Assembly (NCBI GenBank): GCA_024681495.1
Contig: JAILAS010000056.1
Coordinates: 1 to 12,788, forward strand
Direction: 5' to 3'
DNA from: Eubacterium sp.
Lineage (GTDB): Bacteria; Bacillota; Clostridia; Lachnospirales; Lachnospiraceae
Length of the DNA stretch: 12,788 nucleotides
Both the position numbers and the translations under genes were made by a program. The notes under the pieces were generated by a model, which did no database searches, had not been told where the DNA came from, and saw only the letters and a program-made list of their open reading frames with translations. Within the stretch, counting starts at the first letter, position 1. The number at the start of each line of letters is the position of its first letter. Shown one piece after another: positions 1 to 6,283 of this stretch.

Positions 1-2
1 CG

Positions 3-1007
3 AACTTCAAGAAGCAGCCCGCTTCGAAGGAGATTTTCCTTTCTCTTATCAAGATTTCCGACGTCTGGATCGAGAACGTGGTGTGGCTCGAGAAGCTCGG
101 TCTCAACGACGACATGCTCATCGAGGTGAACCCCAGGCTGATCATCTGCCACGTGAGCGGATTCGGAACCAAGCGGTTCGGAGGCATGGATACGGAGCTT
201 TCCAGGGCGGGTTATGACCCCATCGCCCAGGCGGAGTCCGGCTGGAACTACCTCCAGGGATTCCCCGACAAGCCGCCCTACTATGCACAGCAGTATATCG
301 GCGACTACCTTACCGGTATGTTCGCCTGCAACGGCATCCTCATGGCCCTCATAAACAGGGAGAAGACCGGCAAGGGCCAGATCATCGAGGCCTCTTTGGC
401 CGAGAGCTACATGAGGGTAATGGATGACAATTTCACCCTCTGGAGCACCATGAAGATTCAGAAGGAGCGCCAGGGCATCGCCCAGACCAACTACCAGCCG
501 GCCAGACTCTATCGAACCAAGGACGACAGGTATATCAACCTCGGCGCATATGGCAAGTCTGCGTACGAAAAGTGCATAAAGGCCATGGGCTTCGACCTGG
601 AGAAGTACTCCTACGAGGCAGCAGGCGGCTCGAAAGAGGCTGTGGCCAGCCCCCTTGGAAGAGAGCTCGACGAGATGTTCGACAAGTTCTTCCGCGAGCG
701 CACTGCCAAGGAGGCGCTGGACATTATGGTGGAAAAGAACCTCGGAGTCTCGCTCGTGCGCAACTGCGACGAGGTCATGGGATGCCCGCACTGGCAGCTT
801 AGAGGGGACTGGGTAATCTACGAGGACCAGACCTTAGAGCGGGAGCTTACCGCCTTCGGTTTCATGCCCAAGATGTCTACCACCCCCGGACACGTATGGA
901 GGGGTGCTCCCAGGCTCGGACAGGATACAGAGAGGATAATGAAGGAGCTCCTCGGCTACAACGACGGCGAGATCGCCATGTTCCGCGAGCACGGAATCAT
1001 CGGCTGA
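3..1007 (+). CDS. Family III CoA-transferase (CaiB/BaiF type), 5'-truncated by window edge
   Basis: The reading frame is open from base 3 with no start codon of its own, so the N-terminus lies before the window; about 334 codons are present. The family moves CoA between carboxylic acids through an aspartyl-CoA intermediate. Visible family hallmarks are the stretch DVWIENVVWLEKLGL, then NPRLIICHVSGFG, then QYIGDYLTG followed by REKTGKGQIIEASL. The Asp of GDYLTG (codon 303-305) sits where the catalytic nucleophile of family III enzymes is expected. The C-terminal part, with PHWQLRGDW and GAPRLGQDTERI, is also typical, and the C-terminus is intact. Carnitine/crotonobetaine or bile-acid CoA-transferases are the best-known relatives, but the substrate cannot be read from this fragment. 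No link to the genes downstream is evident; a 142-base gap follows. Confidence 0.9.
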   Translation, partial: NFKKQPASKEIFLSLIKISDVWIENVVWLEKLGLNDDMLIEVNPRLIICHVSGFGTKRFGGMDTELSRAGYDPIAQAESGWNYLQGFPDKPPYYAQQYIGDYLTGMFACNGILMALINREKTGKGQIIEASLAESYMRVMDDNFTLWSTMKIQKERQGIAQTNYQPARLYRTKDDRYINLGAYGKSAYEKCIKAMGFDLEKYSYEAAGGSKEAVASPLGRELDEMFDKFFRERTAKEALDIMVEKNLGVSLVRNCDEVMGCPHWQLRGDWVIYEDQTLERELTAFGFMPKMSTTPGHVWRGAPRLGQDTERIMKELLGYNDGEIAMFREHGIIG

Positions 1008-1091
1008 TGAGTGAAATGCCCGGCGGCCGGATTGGCGCCCGGGGCGCAGACAGGTTATTTAAAAACCGGGGTTCAGTTTTGGCGCCGTGAT

Positions 1092-1099
1092 GCCGATAT
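1092..1099 (+). promoter_or_regulatory. Possible sigma-28 (flagellar) -10 box
   Basis: The sequence GCCGATAT matches the -10 element of flagellar sigma-28/SigD promoters exactly. It lies about 50 bases before the start of the FliD-like gene at 1150. The matching -35 (TAAA, 15 or so bases upstream) is not convincing: only TTCA/TCAG is found near 1072-1076, and the nearest TAAA (1060-1063) is 28 bases away. It is reported because the downstream protein has a flagellar flavour. Confidence 0.3.
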
Positions 1100-1149
1100 G
1101 ACTAATGTCTTAGTATGCCGTTTGGTTTTTGCTTGCAAAGGAGAAAATT

Positions 1150-1821
1150 ATGTCAATTACTTCAGTATCATCGGCCGACACGTTAAGCACCATAAAGTCA
1201 TATCTGGAGGATTCATCGTCGACTAGCAGCGCCGATATTGAGGAGCTCGAGGAGAAACTCGAGGAGGCCTATGCTAAGGCGGCCCAGGAGGCGGCCACGT
1301 CGTCCTCGTCGACCACGTCGTCAGCCACCAAGCTCTACGCGAACCTCTCCGCATCGGCGGAGAACACGCAGGATTTAATAGAGACGCTTCAGGAGGCTGC
1401 CGAGTCCGGAGATTCCACAGCCATAGCGGCGGCGCTTTCGGACTTTGCCACATCGTATAACTCCATGGTGGGATATCTGAAGGACGTGGGAAGCGCGGAG
1501 TGTGTCGCCATGATAGGGGCTTTCACATCCTACTTCTCCGACAATGAGGATGCCCTCGAGAGCATCGGCATCACGTTCAGTTCCTCAGGGAAGATCACTG
1601 TGGACTCCGAGGCGCTGGCTGCGGCCGACTCGGAGGAGGTGGCGAAGCTTTTGGGATCGTCGTCCTCGCTGATGCAGAACATGAAGAAGATGACCGACGC
1701 CACAGTGGAGGTGGCCACGCTTAAGGTCAGCGCCGACCAGGCACTGTCCACGCTGTACGGCAGCGCCGGAGTGATAAACGAATACACTCTTACGGCGAGC
1801 TTTTTGGATATGATGTCATAA
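1150..1821 (+). CDS. Small Ser/Ala-rich protein with FliD C-terminal-like stretch
   Basis: This is a 223-residue acidic protein with no signal peptide or membrane segment. ATG 1150 is chosen because AAAGGAG (1137-1143) lies 6 bases upstream; a possible start at 1129 lacks such a site. Residues 22-60 are Ser/Thr/Ala-rich around a charged helix (IEELEEKLEEAYAKAAQEA), which could form a coiled coil. Residues 136-188 contain LESIGITFSSSGKITVDSEA followed by EEVAKLLG. This resembles the 'iGI..n.dGkl.vDe..L..al' signature near the C-terminus of the flagellar filament cap protein FliD. FliD is normally much longer (over 400 residues), so this would be a mini-relative, a secreted filament-associated protein, or a convergent helical protein. 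No other flagellar gene is next to it. It is a single-gene unit with its own terminator. CDS confidence is high; the function is a guess. Confidence 0.7.
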   Translation: MSITSVSSADTLSTIKSYLEDSSSTSSADIEELEEKLEEAYAKAAQEAATSSSSTTSSATKLYANLSASAENTQDLIETLQEAAESGDSTAIAAALSDFATSYNSMVGYLKDVGSAECVAMIGAFTSYFSDNEDALESIGITFSSSGKITVDSEALAAADSEEVAKLLGSSSSLMQNMKKMTDATVEVATLKVSADQALSTLYGSAGVINEYTLTASFLDMMS

Positions 1822-1828
1822 TTATTTT

Positions 1829-1858
1829 CCCCGATTTCGCAAATCGGGGATTTTTTTT
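1829..1858 (+). terminator. Rho-independent terminator after the FliD-like gene
   Basis: A perfect 9-bp stem, CCCCGATTT (1829-1837) with AAATCGGGG (1841-1849), carries a 3-base loop. It is followed by A and eight Ts, and begins 8 bases after the stop codon. Confidence 0.95.
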
Positions 1859-1888
1859 AGAAAACTGTTCTGTTTTACCGTACTTACG

Positions 1889-1897
1889 TGGTATAAT
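1889..1897 (+). promoter_or_regulatory. Extended -10 promoter of the STAS gene
   Basis: TGGTATAAT is a perfect extended -10 element (TGN plus TATAAT at 1892-1897), 37 bases before ATG 1934. No good -35 lies 17 bases upstream (region around 1868-1874), as is often seen with extended -10 promoters. It sits directly after the preceding terminator, which fits an independent transcription start. Confidence 0.65.
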
Positions 1898-1933
1898 GTG
1901 AAACAGATTATAATATTAATGGAGGGTATTACC

Positions 1934-2230
1934 ATGACAATCACAAAAAATCAGGATGGCGGCACTCTTAATGTTATGGTTGAGGGGAGACTTGATACCA
2001 ATACCGCGCCTCAGCTCGAGGAAGATCTTAAGAGCTCACTGGACGGTGTTACGGAATTAGTATTTGATTTCAGCAAGCTTGAGTACATCTCCTCCGCCGG
2101 ACTTCGCGTGCTTCTTTCCAACCAGAAGGTTATGAATAAGCAGGGCAGCATGAAGGTTACCAACGTTGGCAGCGAGATTATGGAAATCTTCGATGTTACA
2201 GGTTTCTCTGACATCCTCACCATTGCTTAA
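1934..2230 (+). CDS. Anti-sigma factor antagonist, single STAS domain
   Basis: This 98-residue protein is almost entirely one STAS domain of the SpoIIAA/RsbV type. Such proteins bind an anti-sigma factor kinase when unphosphorylated and thereby free a sigma factor, or act in a related partner-switching module. The motif VEGRLDTNTA (residues 16-25), the strand ELVFDFSKLEYIS and the loop SSAGLRVLL are diagnostic. Ser54 aligns with the phosphorylated serine of B. subtilis SpoIIAA. The start at 1934 is supported by GGAGGG (1921-1926) 7 bases upstream; the frame continues upstream to 1898 but without a ribosome site. No kinase, phosphatase or sigma gene lies beside it, so its partner is unknown. 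Its own promoter and terminator mark it as a single-gene unit. Confidence 0.93.
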   Translation: MTITKNQDGGTLNVMVEGRLDTNTAPQLEEDLKSSLDGVTELVFDFSKLEYISSAGLRVLLSNQKVMNKQGSMKVTNVGSEIMEIFDVTGFSDILTIA

Positions 2231-2253
2231 TTTATATGATTTACGAATTTAGG

Positions 2254-2291
2254 GCAAGCAGGCCGGTGGCATCATCGGTTTGCTTGCTTTT
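2254..2291 (+). terminator. Rho-independent terminator after the STAS gene
   Basis: A long stem pairs GCAAGCA (2254-2260) with TGCTTGC (2281-2287). It continues through G-T wobbles into CCGGTG (2263-2268) with CATCGG (2273-2278), closed by the loop GCAT. TTTTG and an A/T-rich stretch follow directly. Confidence 0.85.
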
Positions 2292-2324
2292 GTATTATAT
2301 CTGAAATCAGGGAGGTTATGAAAT

Positions 2325-2762
2325 ATGGACTACAAGTACATGCGCATCCAGGGCAGGGAGCTGGCGTCGAACACCATGTATGCAAAGGGCGTATTTTCCA
2401 TGGTGTGGAAGCTGATAAACGAGGACAAGATGGAGGAAGAGGACGCAGATCTCTATCGCGAGATAGACAAGTGGTTCGCGGAGAACCTTCCGTTCCCGGA
2501 GCCGTGCATGAAAAAGGAGAAGGTGGTCTGCTTCTTCAAGACGGAGAACGCCGTGGAGATGATGAAAATGATGCGCCCGGCGCTCTGGCTGCTCGAGAAG
2601 TATAATCACCCCTATTATCTGGTCTACACCAACACCCCGGGAGAGATCGTCTACGAGGATAAGTACCAGGTAGTGGTGAAGGTGGAGGACATGATAATCG
2701 AGGAAATTCCCGAGGATTTCACTACGTATGATCCCGACACGTTGCCGCCCGGTACGATGTAG
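2325..2762 (+). CDS. Uncharacterised 145-residue protein
   Basis: I do not recognise this family. The protein is soluble, without signal peptide or membrane segment, and rich in Glu, Lys and Met. A helical N-terminal half (MVWKLINEDKMEEEDADLY, then EIDKWFAENLPFPEP) precedes a stretch that looks like alternating beta strands (YYLVYTNTPGEIVYEDKYQV, VVKVEDMIIEEIP). It ends in TYDPDTLPPGTM. ATG 2325 is preceded by AGGGAGG (2309-2315) at 9 bases; an ATG at 2318 in another frame has a similar site but leads to a shadow frame. Codon use matches the neighbours. It lies between two terminators, so it is probably transcribed alone, and its context says nothing about function. Confidence 0.85.
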   Translation: MDYKYMRIQGRELASNTMYAKGVFSMVWKLINEDKMEEEDADLYREIDKWFAENLPFPEPCMKKEKVVCFFKTENAVEMMKMMRPALWLLEKYNHPYYLVYTNTPGEIVYEDKYQVVVKVEDMIIEEIPEDFTTYDPDTLPPGTM

Positions 2763-2769
2763 GAACCAC

Positions 2770-2791
2770 GCCCCCGAAAGGGGGCTTTTTT
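2770..2791 (+). terminator. Rho-independent terminator
   Basis: GCCCCC (2770-2775) pairs with GGGGGC (2780-2785) around a GAAA tetraloop and is followed by six Ts. It starts 8 bases after the TAG stop of the 145-residue protein. Confidence 0.95.
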
Positions 2792-2854
2792 ATTTGTCTG
2801 ATTAATTGTGTCAAAATTCGAGATTTTGTACTGTATTTTTTGAAAAAAAGGGAG

Positions 2855-2860
2855 TATTAT
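2855..2860 (+). promoter_or_regulatory. Weak candidate -10 box before the chemotaxis receptor gene
   Basis: TATTAT lies 63 bases before ATG 2923 and after a terminator, so a promoter is needed about here. The hexamer 17 bases upstream, TGTATT (2832-2837), is a poor -35. A second motif, TTCGATAT (2873-2880), partly resembles a sigma-28 -10 but has no TAAA at the right distance. I cannot choose between the two. Confidence 0.25.
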
Positions 2861-2922
2861 CTTCTTATGGAGTTCGATATAACGTTCTAGTTATGTAAAC
2901 CATAAACAGGGGAGGCAAATTT

Positions 2923-4671
2923 ATGAAATTCAAGAAGTCAGAGGAAAATTCCGTAAAAACCAACCGACGCAACAGGAAGATGGTCGGCAGGGTAATCAAC
3001 ATATCCCTAATCTGCGTTGTTGCGATAGCCGTTGTCCTTACGATCATAGGCAGCGTGCTCATAGACAGGGCATATGAGGATATGACAGAGGAGGAGCTTA
3101 AGGCAACCGCCGAGCAGATGGCCGATTTATACAATTACGCCTACGAGGGCGACTGGGCCATGAGCGACGACGGCACGCTCACCAAGGGTTCGACAGTGAT
3201 GAGCGGGGACTACGAGCTCATCGACGACTTAAAGACTAAGACCGGCGTGGATTATACGCTGTTCTACATGGACACCCGCGTGCTCACCACCATCGTAAAC
3301 GCCGAGGGCGAGAGGGACGTTAATACCACGGCATCGGAAGAAGTTGTGTCGGCCGTGGTTGAGGGACTCGAGGAGTACTACGCCAGGGGAATCGAGGTAG
3401 AGGGCACCAGCTACGACATCTACTACATTCCCATGCTTAATTCGGACGGCTCCTGCCAGGGCATGGTCAGCACGGCCAGGCCTGTAGCGGACGTGACCGC
3501 AGCCATAAAACGTGCCATTTCCTTCATGGTTCTGGTAGCGCTGATAGGCGTGATTGTCATCTTCGTAATCGGAAGGATGATCGCCTCTAAGATTTCCGTT
3601 ATCATGAATCAGGTGGCCGGAGAGCTTAAAGAGCTCGCCGAGGGCGATCTCACCATGACCATGGACGAGACCGTTATAGACAGAAACGACGAGCTCGGCA
3701 GCATTGCGGAGAGCGTATCGCACATAAACGAGAAGCTCGTCAACGTAATAAAGACATCGCAGAAGATATCCGGCGACCTGCATAAGGCCGGCGCGGATTT
3801 GAGCGCGTCTGCGGATACATCTTCGGTGGTTTCCGACCAGGTTTCCGATGCCGTATCCGAGATCGCCAAGGGCGCCGTAAGCCAGGCCGAGAGCATGCAG
3901 ACGGCGGCCGAGGACACTTCGCTTATCGGCGACGACATCGACAGCATCACCGAGAGCGTAAACCTTCTCGACGAGAATGCCGTAGAGATGAAGCAGTCCT
4001 GCCGCGCCGCCATGAGCGCGCTGGAGAGCCTCATCGGCCAGAGCAAGGAAGTACAGGATTCCGTGGACGAGATCGGGAAGACCATCAGCTCCACGAGCGA
4101 TTCGGCCAAGGCCATCTCCGAGTTCACCGAGGAGATCGCGGCCATAGCGTCGGAGACGAACCTGCTGTCGCTTAACGCCTCCATCGAGGCGGCCAGAGCG
4201 GGCGAGGCCGGCAGAGGCTTCGCGGTTGTCGCTACCGAGATCGGACAGCTCGCCGTGCAGAGCAATGAGTCCGCCGCAAAGATTAAGGAGATAGTAGGAC
4301 ATCTGGTCGATGACGTGGAAGAGTCTGTCGAGGTTATGGAGAGGCTCAACGAGAGCTTCGAGGTTCAGTTCAAGCACCTCGACTCCACGAAGAACGACAT
4401 GGAGAGCATGGTCCACAACGTGGAGAACGTTACGGACAGCACCGCCAACATAAACGGAAAGATAGGTGAGCTCAACGAGTCCAAGCGCAACCTCGTTGAC
4501 GTAATCTCGGACCTCTCCGCCATATCGGAGGAGAATGCGGCGGCCACGGAGGAGACGAACGCATCCATGGAGGAGCTCAATGCGGAGTTTGCCATCATTG
4601 CGGAGAGCTCAGCCATGCTTCAGGAGCTCGCGGAGGATATGCTCAATACCATAAGCTACTTCCACGATTGA
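2923..4671 (+). CDS. Methyl-accepting chemotaxis protein
   Basis: This is a complete 582-residue transmembrane chemoreceptor. A basic N-terminus is followed by TM1 (about 25-48), an extracellular sensor of about 150 residues (49-197) and TM2 (about 199-221). A HAMP linker (about 219-272) and the cytoplasmic signalling domain follow. The sensor ends in YDIYYIPMLNSDGSCQGMVS, which resembles a single-Cache fold. The kinase-control tip is unmistakable: residues 404-440 include ETNLLSLNASIEAARAGEAG and RGFAVVATEI. The protein should signal to CheA/CheW at the receptor array; the ligand is unknown. ATG 2923 is well placed after AGGGGAGG (2908-2915). No C-terminal CheR-docking pentapeptide is present. 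No chemotaxis operon genes flank it, as is common for clostridial receptors. Its presence implies a motile organism. Confidence 0.97.
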   Translation: MKFKKSEENSVKTNRRNRKMVGRVINISLICVVAIAVVLTIIGSVLIDRAYEDMTEEELKATAEQMADLYNYAYEGDWAMSDDGTLTKGSTVMSGDYELIDDLKTKTGVDYTLFYMDTRVLTTIVNAEGERDVNTTASEEVVSAVVEGLEEYYARGIEVEGTSYDIYYIPMLNSDGSCQGMVSTARPVADVTAAIKRAISFMVLVALIGVIVIFVIGRMIASKISVIMNQVAGELKELAEGDLTMTMDETVIDRNDELGSIAESVSHINEKLVNVIKTSQKISGDLHKAGADLSASADTSSVVSDQVSDAVSEIAKGAVSQAESMQTAAEDTSLIGDDIDSITESVNLLDENAVEMKQSCRAAMSALESLIGQSKEVQDSVDEIGKTISSTSDSAKAISEFTEEIAAIASETNLLSLNASIEAARAGEAGRGFAVVATEIGQLAVQSNESAAKIKEIVGHLVDDVEESVEVMERLNESFEVQFKHLDSTKNDMESMVHNVENVTDSTANINGKIGELNESKRNLVDVISDLSAISEENAAATEETNASMEELNAEFAIIAESSAMLQELAEDMLNTISYFHD

Positions 4672-4701
4672 CGGACGGCACAGGTTGTCATCCAAACCTC
4701 C

Positions 4702-4730
4702 TTGCAATTGATTAAGGATTATATTATTAT
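4702..4730 (+). promoter_or_regulatory. Promoter of the cobalamin-riboswitch operon
   Basis: TTGCAA (4702-4707) and TATTAT (4725-4730) are separated by exactly 17 bases, a good housekeeping-sigma promoter. Transcription would start near 4737, just before the riboswitch at about 4750. Confidence 0.7.
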
Positions 4731-4749
4731 TGTTCATGGTCACCATAGA

Positions 4750-4941
4750 GACAGGTGAAGGCGGCAGAGTCCCTGGTACGGGACTCGCCGTTTTTACGGT
4801 ATTAGCCGCCTGAGAGGGAACCGGGTGAAAGTCCCGGGCGAACTCGTCACCGTGACAGGGGAGCCGACGAACATCCAAGCCACTGGGAAACCGGGAAGGC
4901 CGTTCGCCGGTGAAGATCCTTAAGCCGGGAAACCTGCCTGC
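4750..4941 (+). ncRNA. Cobalamin (adenosylcobalamin-class) riboswitch
   Basis: All core elements of the B12 riboswitch are visible. P1 pairs CAGGT (4752-4756) with ACCTG (4932-4936). A peripheral arm pairs AGGCGGC (4759-4765) with GCCGCCT (4805-4811) and holds an inner hairpin, GAGTCCC (4767-4773) with GGGACTC (4780-4786). The core runs GAGAGGGAA, CCGGGTGAAAGTCCCGG (4821-4837), a GTCACCGTGAC segment, and then GCCACTGGGAAACCGGGAAG. The B12 box AAGCCGGGAAACCTGCC (4922-4938) closes it. Binding of a cobalamin cofactor should reduce expression of the genes downstream, so these genes should be on when corrinoids are scarce. The terminator at 5025 is the likely expression platform. Confidence 0.96.
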
Positions 4942-5024
4942 CTCGAGTACGAAAGGGAGAGGGAATCGCAGTTTCATCGAAACACCCGACGCCTTTATGC
5001 CACGAGATCCTGGCAGTACGTTTG

Positions 5025-5049
5025 CAAAGCCCCCGGGCTTTGTCTTTTT
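5025..5049 (+). terminator. Riboswitch-linked intrinsic terminator
   Basis: CAAAGCC (5025-5031) pairs with GGCTTTG (5036-5042) around a 4-base loop, followed by TCTTTTT. It lies about 85 bases after the B12 box and 116 bases before the first gene, where an attenuator is expected. I do not see a clear antiterminator complementary to its 5' arm between 4942 and 5024, so how the aptamer controls it is not resolved by eye. Confidence 0.85.
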
Positions 5050-5086
5050 CGTGTGCTTTTATCCCGTGGAAAGACCGCAGACACCG

Positions 5087-5126
5087 CATCTCGTGCAGAG
5101 ATGGCTCCGTCATTGCCGGCGCAATG
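5087..5126 (+). other. Pair of perfect hairpins in the operon leader
   Basis: CATCTC (5087-5092) pairs with GAGATG (5098-5103), and CATTGC (5111-5116) pairs with GCAATG (5121-5126) around CGGC. Neither is followed by a T-run. They lie between the riboswitch terminator and the ribosome binding site AGGAGGG (5150-5156). They may shape or stabilise the 5' end of the readthrough mRNA. The rest of the 4672-5164 intergenic region holds the promoter, riboswitch and terminator. Confidence 0.4.
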
Positions 5127-5164
5127 GCAGGAGAGACTTGATTTAATCCTAGGAGGGAACAGAA

Positions 5165-6223
5165 ATGAAAGCATTGAAGAATACCCTGATGGGCCTTGTT
5201 GTGTTCGCACTCATTATTGCGGGCATGCCCGCAATGACGCAGCAGGCGCAGGCATCCACCACCGTCACAGCGTACGTCACGCTAAGCGACTCCGGAAGCT
5301 TCGTTTCCGATAAGAACGGAGCCGACATCGTGAGGAGGGCCGTAACACTTTCCGGACAGGACTCCTACACCCTGGTAGACGTTCTTACCGAGCTCCATGA
5401 GCAGTACTATGCCGATGGTGCAGATGGCTTCGCATATTCCGATGCATACGGATACGGCAACGGAGTCGACAAGCTCTGGGGTGAGGCCACATCGAGCGTG
5501 GGATATTATGTAAACGACCAGATGGCGATGAGTCTCGACGATTCCGTGGCCGATGGCGACGATGTTGCGGTTTGGTTTTACGACGATGCCGCTAATTACG
5601 AGGGATATACATATTTCGACCAGAAGACGGCTTCTGCTTCGCTGGAGGATGGGGCGGCCTCGGTTACCCTTAAACTCAGCCAGTATTCGTATGATTCGAG
5701 CTGGAATCTCGTGGCCGGCACAGTCACCGGCGCCTCCGTTACGGTTAACGGAACTGACTCCGGCATAGATACCGACAGCGAGGGCAATGCCACCGTTTCC
5801 TTCAGTAAGGCCGGCACCTATGTCATTTCCGCGACGATGAAAAATTCCGACGGATCCACCGCCATCACGGCTCCCTACTGCGTGGTCACCGTAACCGATT
5901 CTTCGTCGGACGGCACGACATTAAAAACCCAGAAGATCAAGGTAAAGAAGGCCTCTCTCAAGAAGACCTACAAGGCGAAGAAGCTCAGGAAGAAGGCGCG
6001 TTCCTTTAAAATCAAGGCGTCCACCACGGGAGACGGAACCCTCACCTTCAAGAAGGTCTCGGGCAGCAAGAGAATTAAGATAAACAAGAAAACCGGAAAG
6101 GTCACCGTTAAGAAGGGCACCAAAAAGGGCACCTATAAGATCAATGTGAAGATTAAAGCCTCAGCGACGGACACCTATGCCAAGACCTCGGTCACGAAGA
6201 CCATTGTAGTGAAGGTAAAGTAG
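5165..6223 (+). CDS. Secreted DUF4430 (transcobalamin-C-like) protein with Lys-rich surface domain
   Basis: This is a 352-residue exported protein, first gene behind the cobalamin riboswitch. The signal peptide (1-30) has a KALKN basic start, a hydrophobic core and a cut after AQA. Residues 33-140 look like a DUF4430 domain, the fold shared with the beta-domain of intrinsic factor/transcobalamin. They include YTLVDVLTELHEQYY and SSVGYYVNDQMAMS and end in VADGDDVAVWFYDD. A second beta-rich region (155-246) resembles an Ig- or transthyretin-like domain. Residues 255-352 are extremely basic (about 31 Lys in 98 residues), with the TYKAKKL...KTGKVTVKKGTKKGTYKI pattern known from clostridial surface proteins, probably for wall contact. 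There is no LPXTG motif or lipobox. ATG 5165 follows AGGAGGG at 8 bases. By context it may capture corrinoid at the cell surface; direct binding is inferred. Confidence 0.88.
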   Translation: MKALKNTLMGLVVFALIIAGMPAMTQQAQASTTVTAYVTLSDSGSFVSDKNGADIVRRAVTLSGQDSYTLVDVLTELHEQYYADGADGFAYSDAYGYGNGVDKLWGEATSSVGYYVNDQMAMSLDDSVADGDDVAVWFYDDAANYEGYTYFDQKTASASLEDGAASVTLKLSQYSYDSSWNLVAGTVTGASVTVNGTDSGIDTDSEGNATVSFSKAGTYVISATMKNSDGSTAITAPYCVVTVTDSSSDGTTLKTQKIKVKKASLKKTYKAKKLRKKARSFKIKASTTGDGTLTFKKVSGSKRIKINKKTGKVTVKKGTKKGTYKINVKIKASATDTYAKTSVTKTIVVKVK

Positions 6224-6283
6224 CCCGCCTGCGGCGCAACTCGTCTGCCGATTCGTGAGGTATAAAAGATAAAAAAGATTACC

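Noticed and set aside
1035..1047. GCGCC/GGCGC hairpin after the CoA-transferase as a terminator
   Set aside because: The stem is only 5 bp, has a 3-base loop and is not followed by a T-run. A second weak AAAAC/GTTTT hairpin at 1062-1080 is no better.
1060..1063. TAAA as the -35 of the sigma-28-like promoter
   Set aside because: It is 28 bases from the GCCGATAT box; about 15 is needed.
3229..4416. Long minus-strand open frames opposite the chemoreceptor gene
   Set aside because: They are shadows of the chemotaxis protein, whose signalling domain is unmistakable on the + strand.
4682..4699. AGGTT/AACCT hairpin as terminator of the chemoreceptor gene
   Set aside because: It is a short stem with a bulge and no T-run, and the operon promoter begins directly after it.
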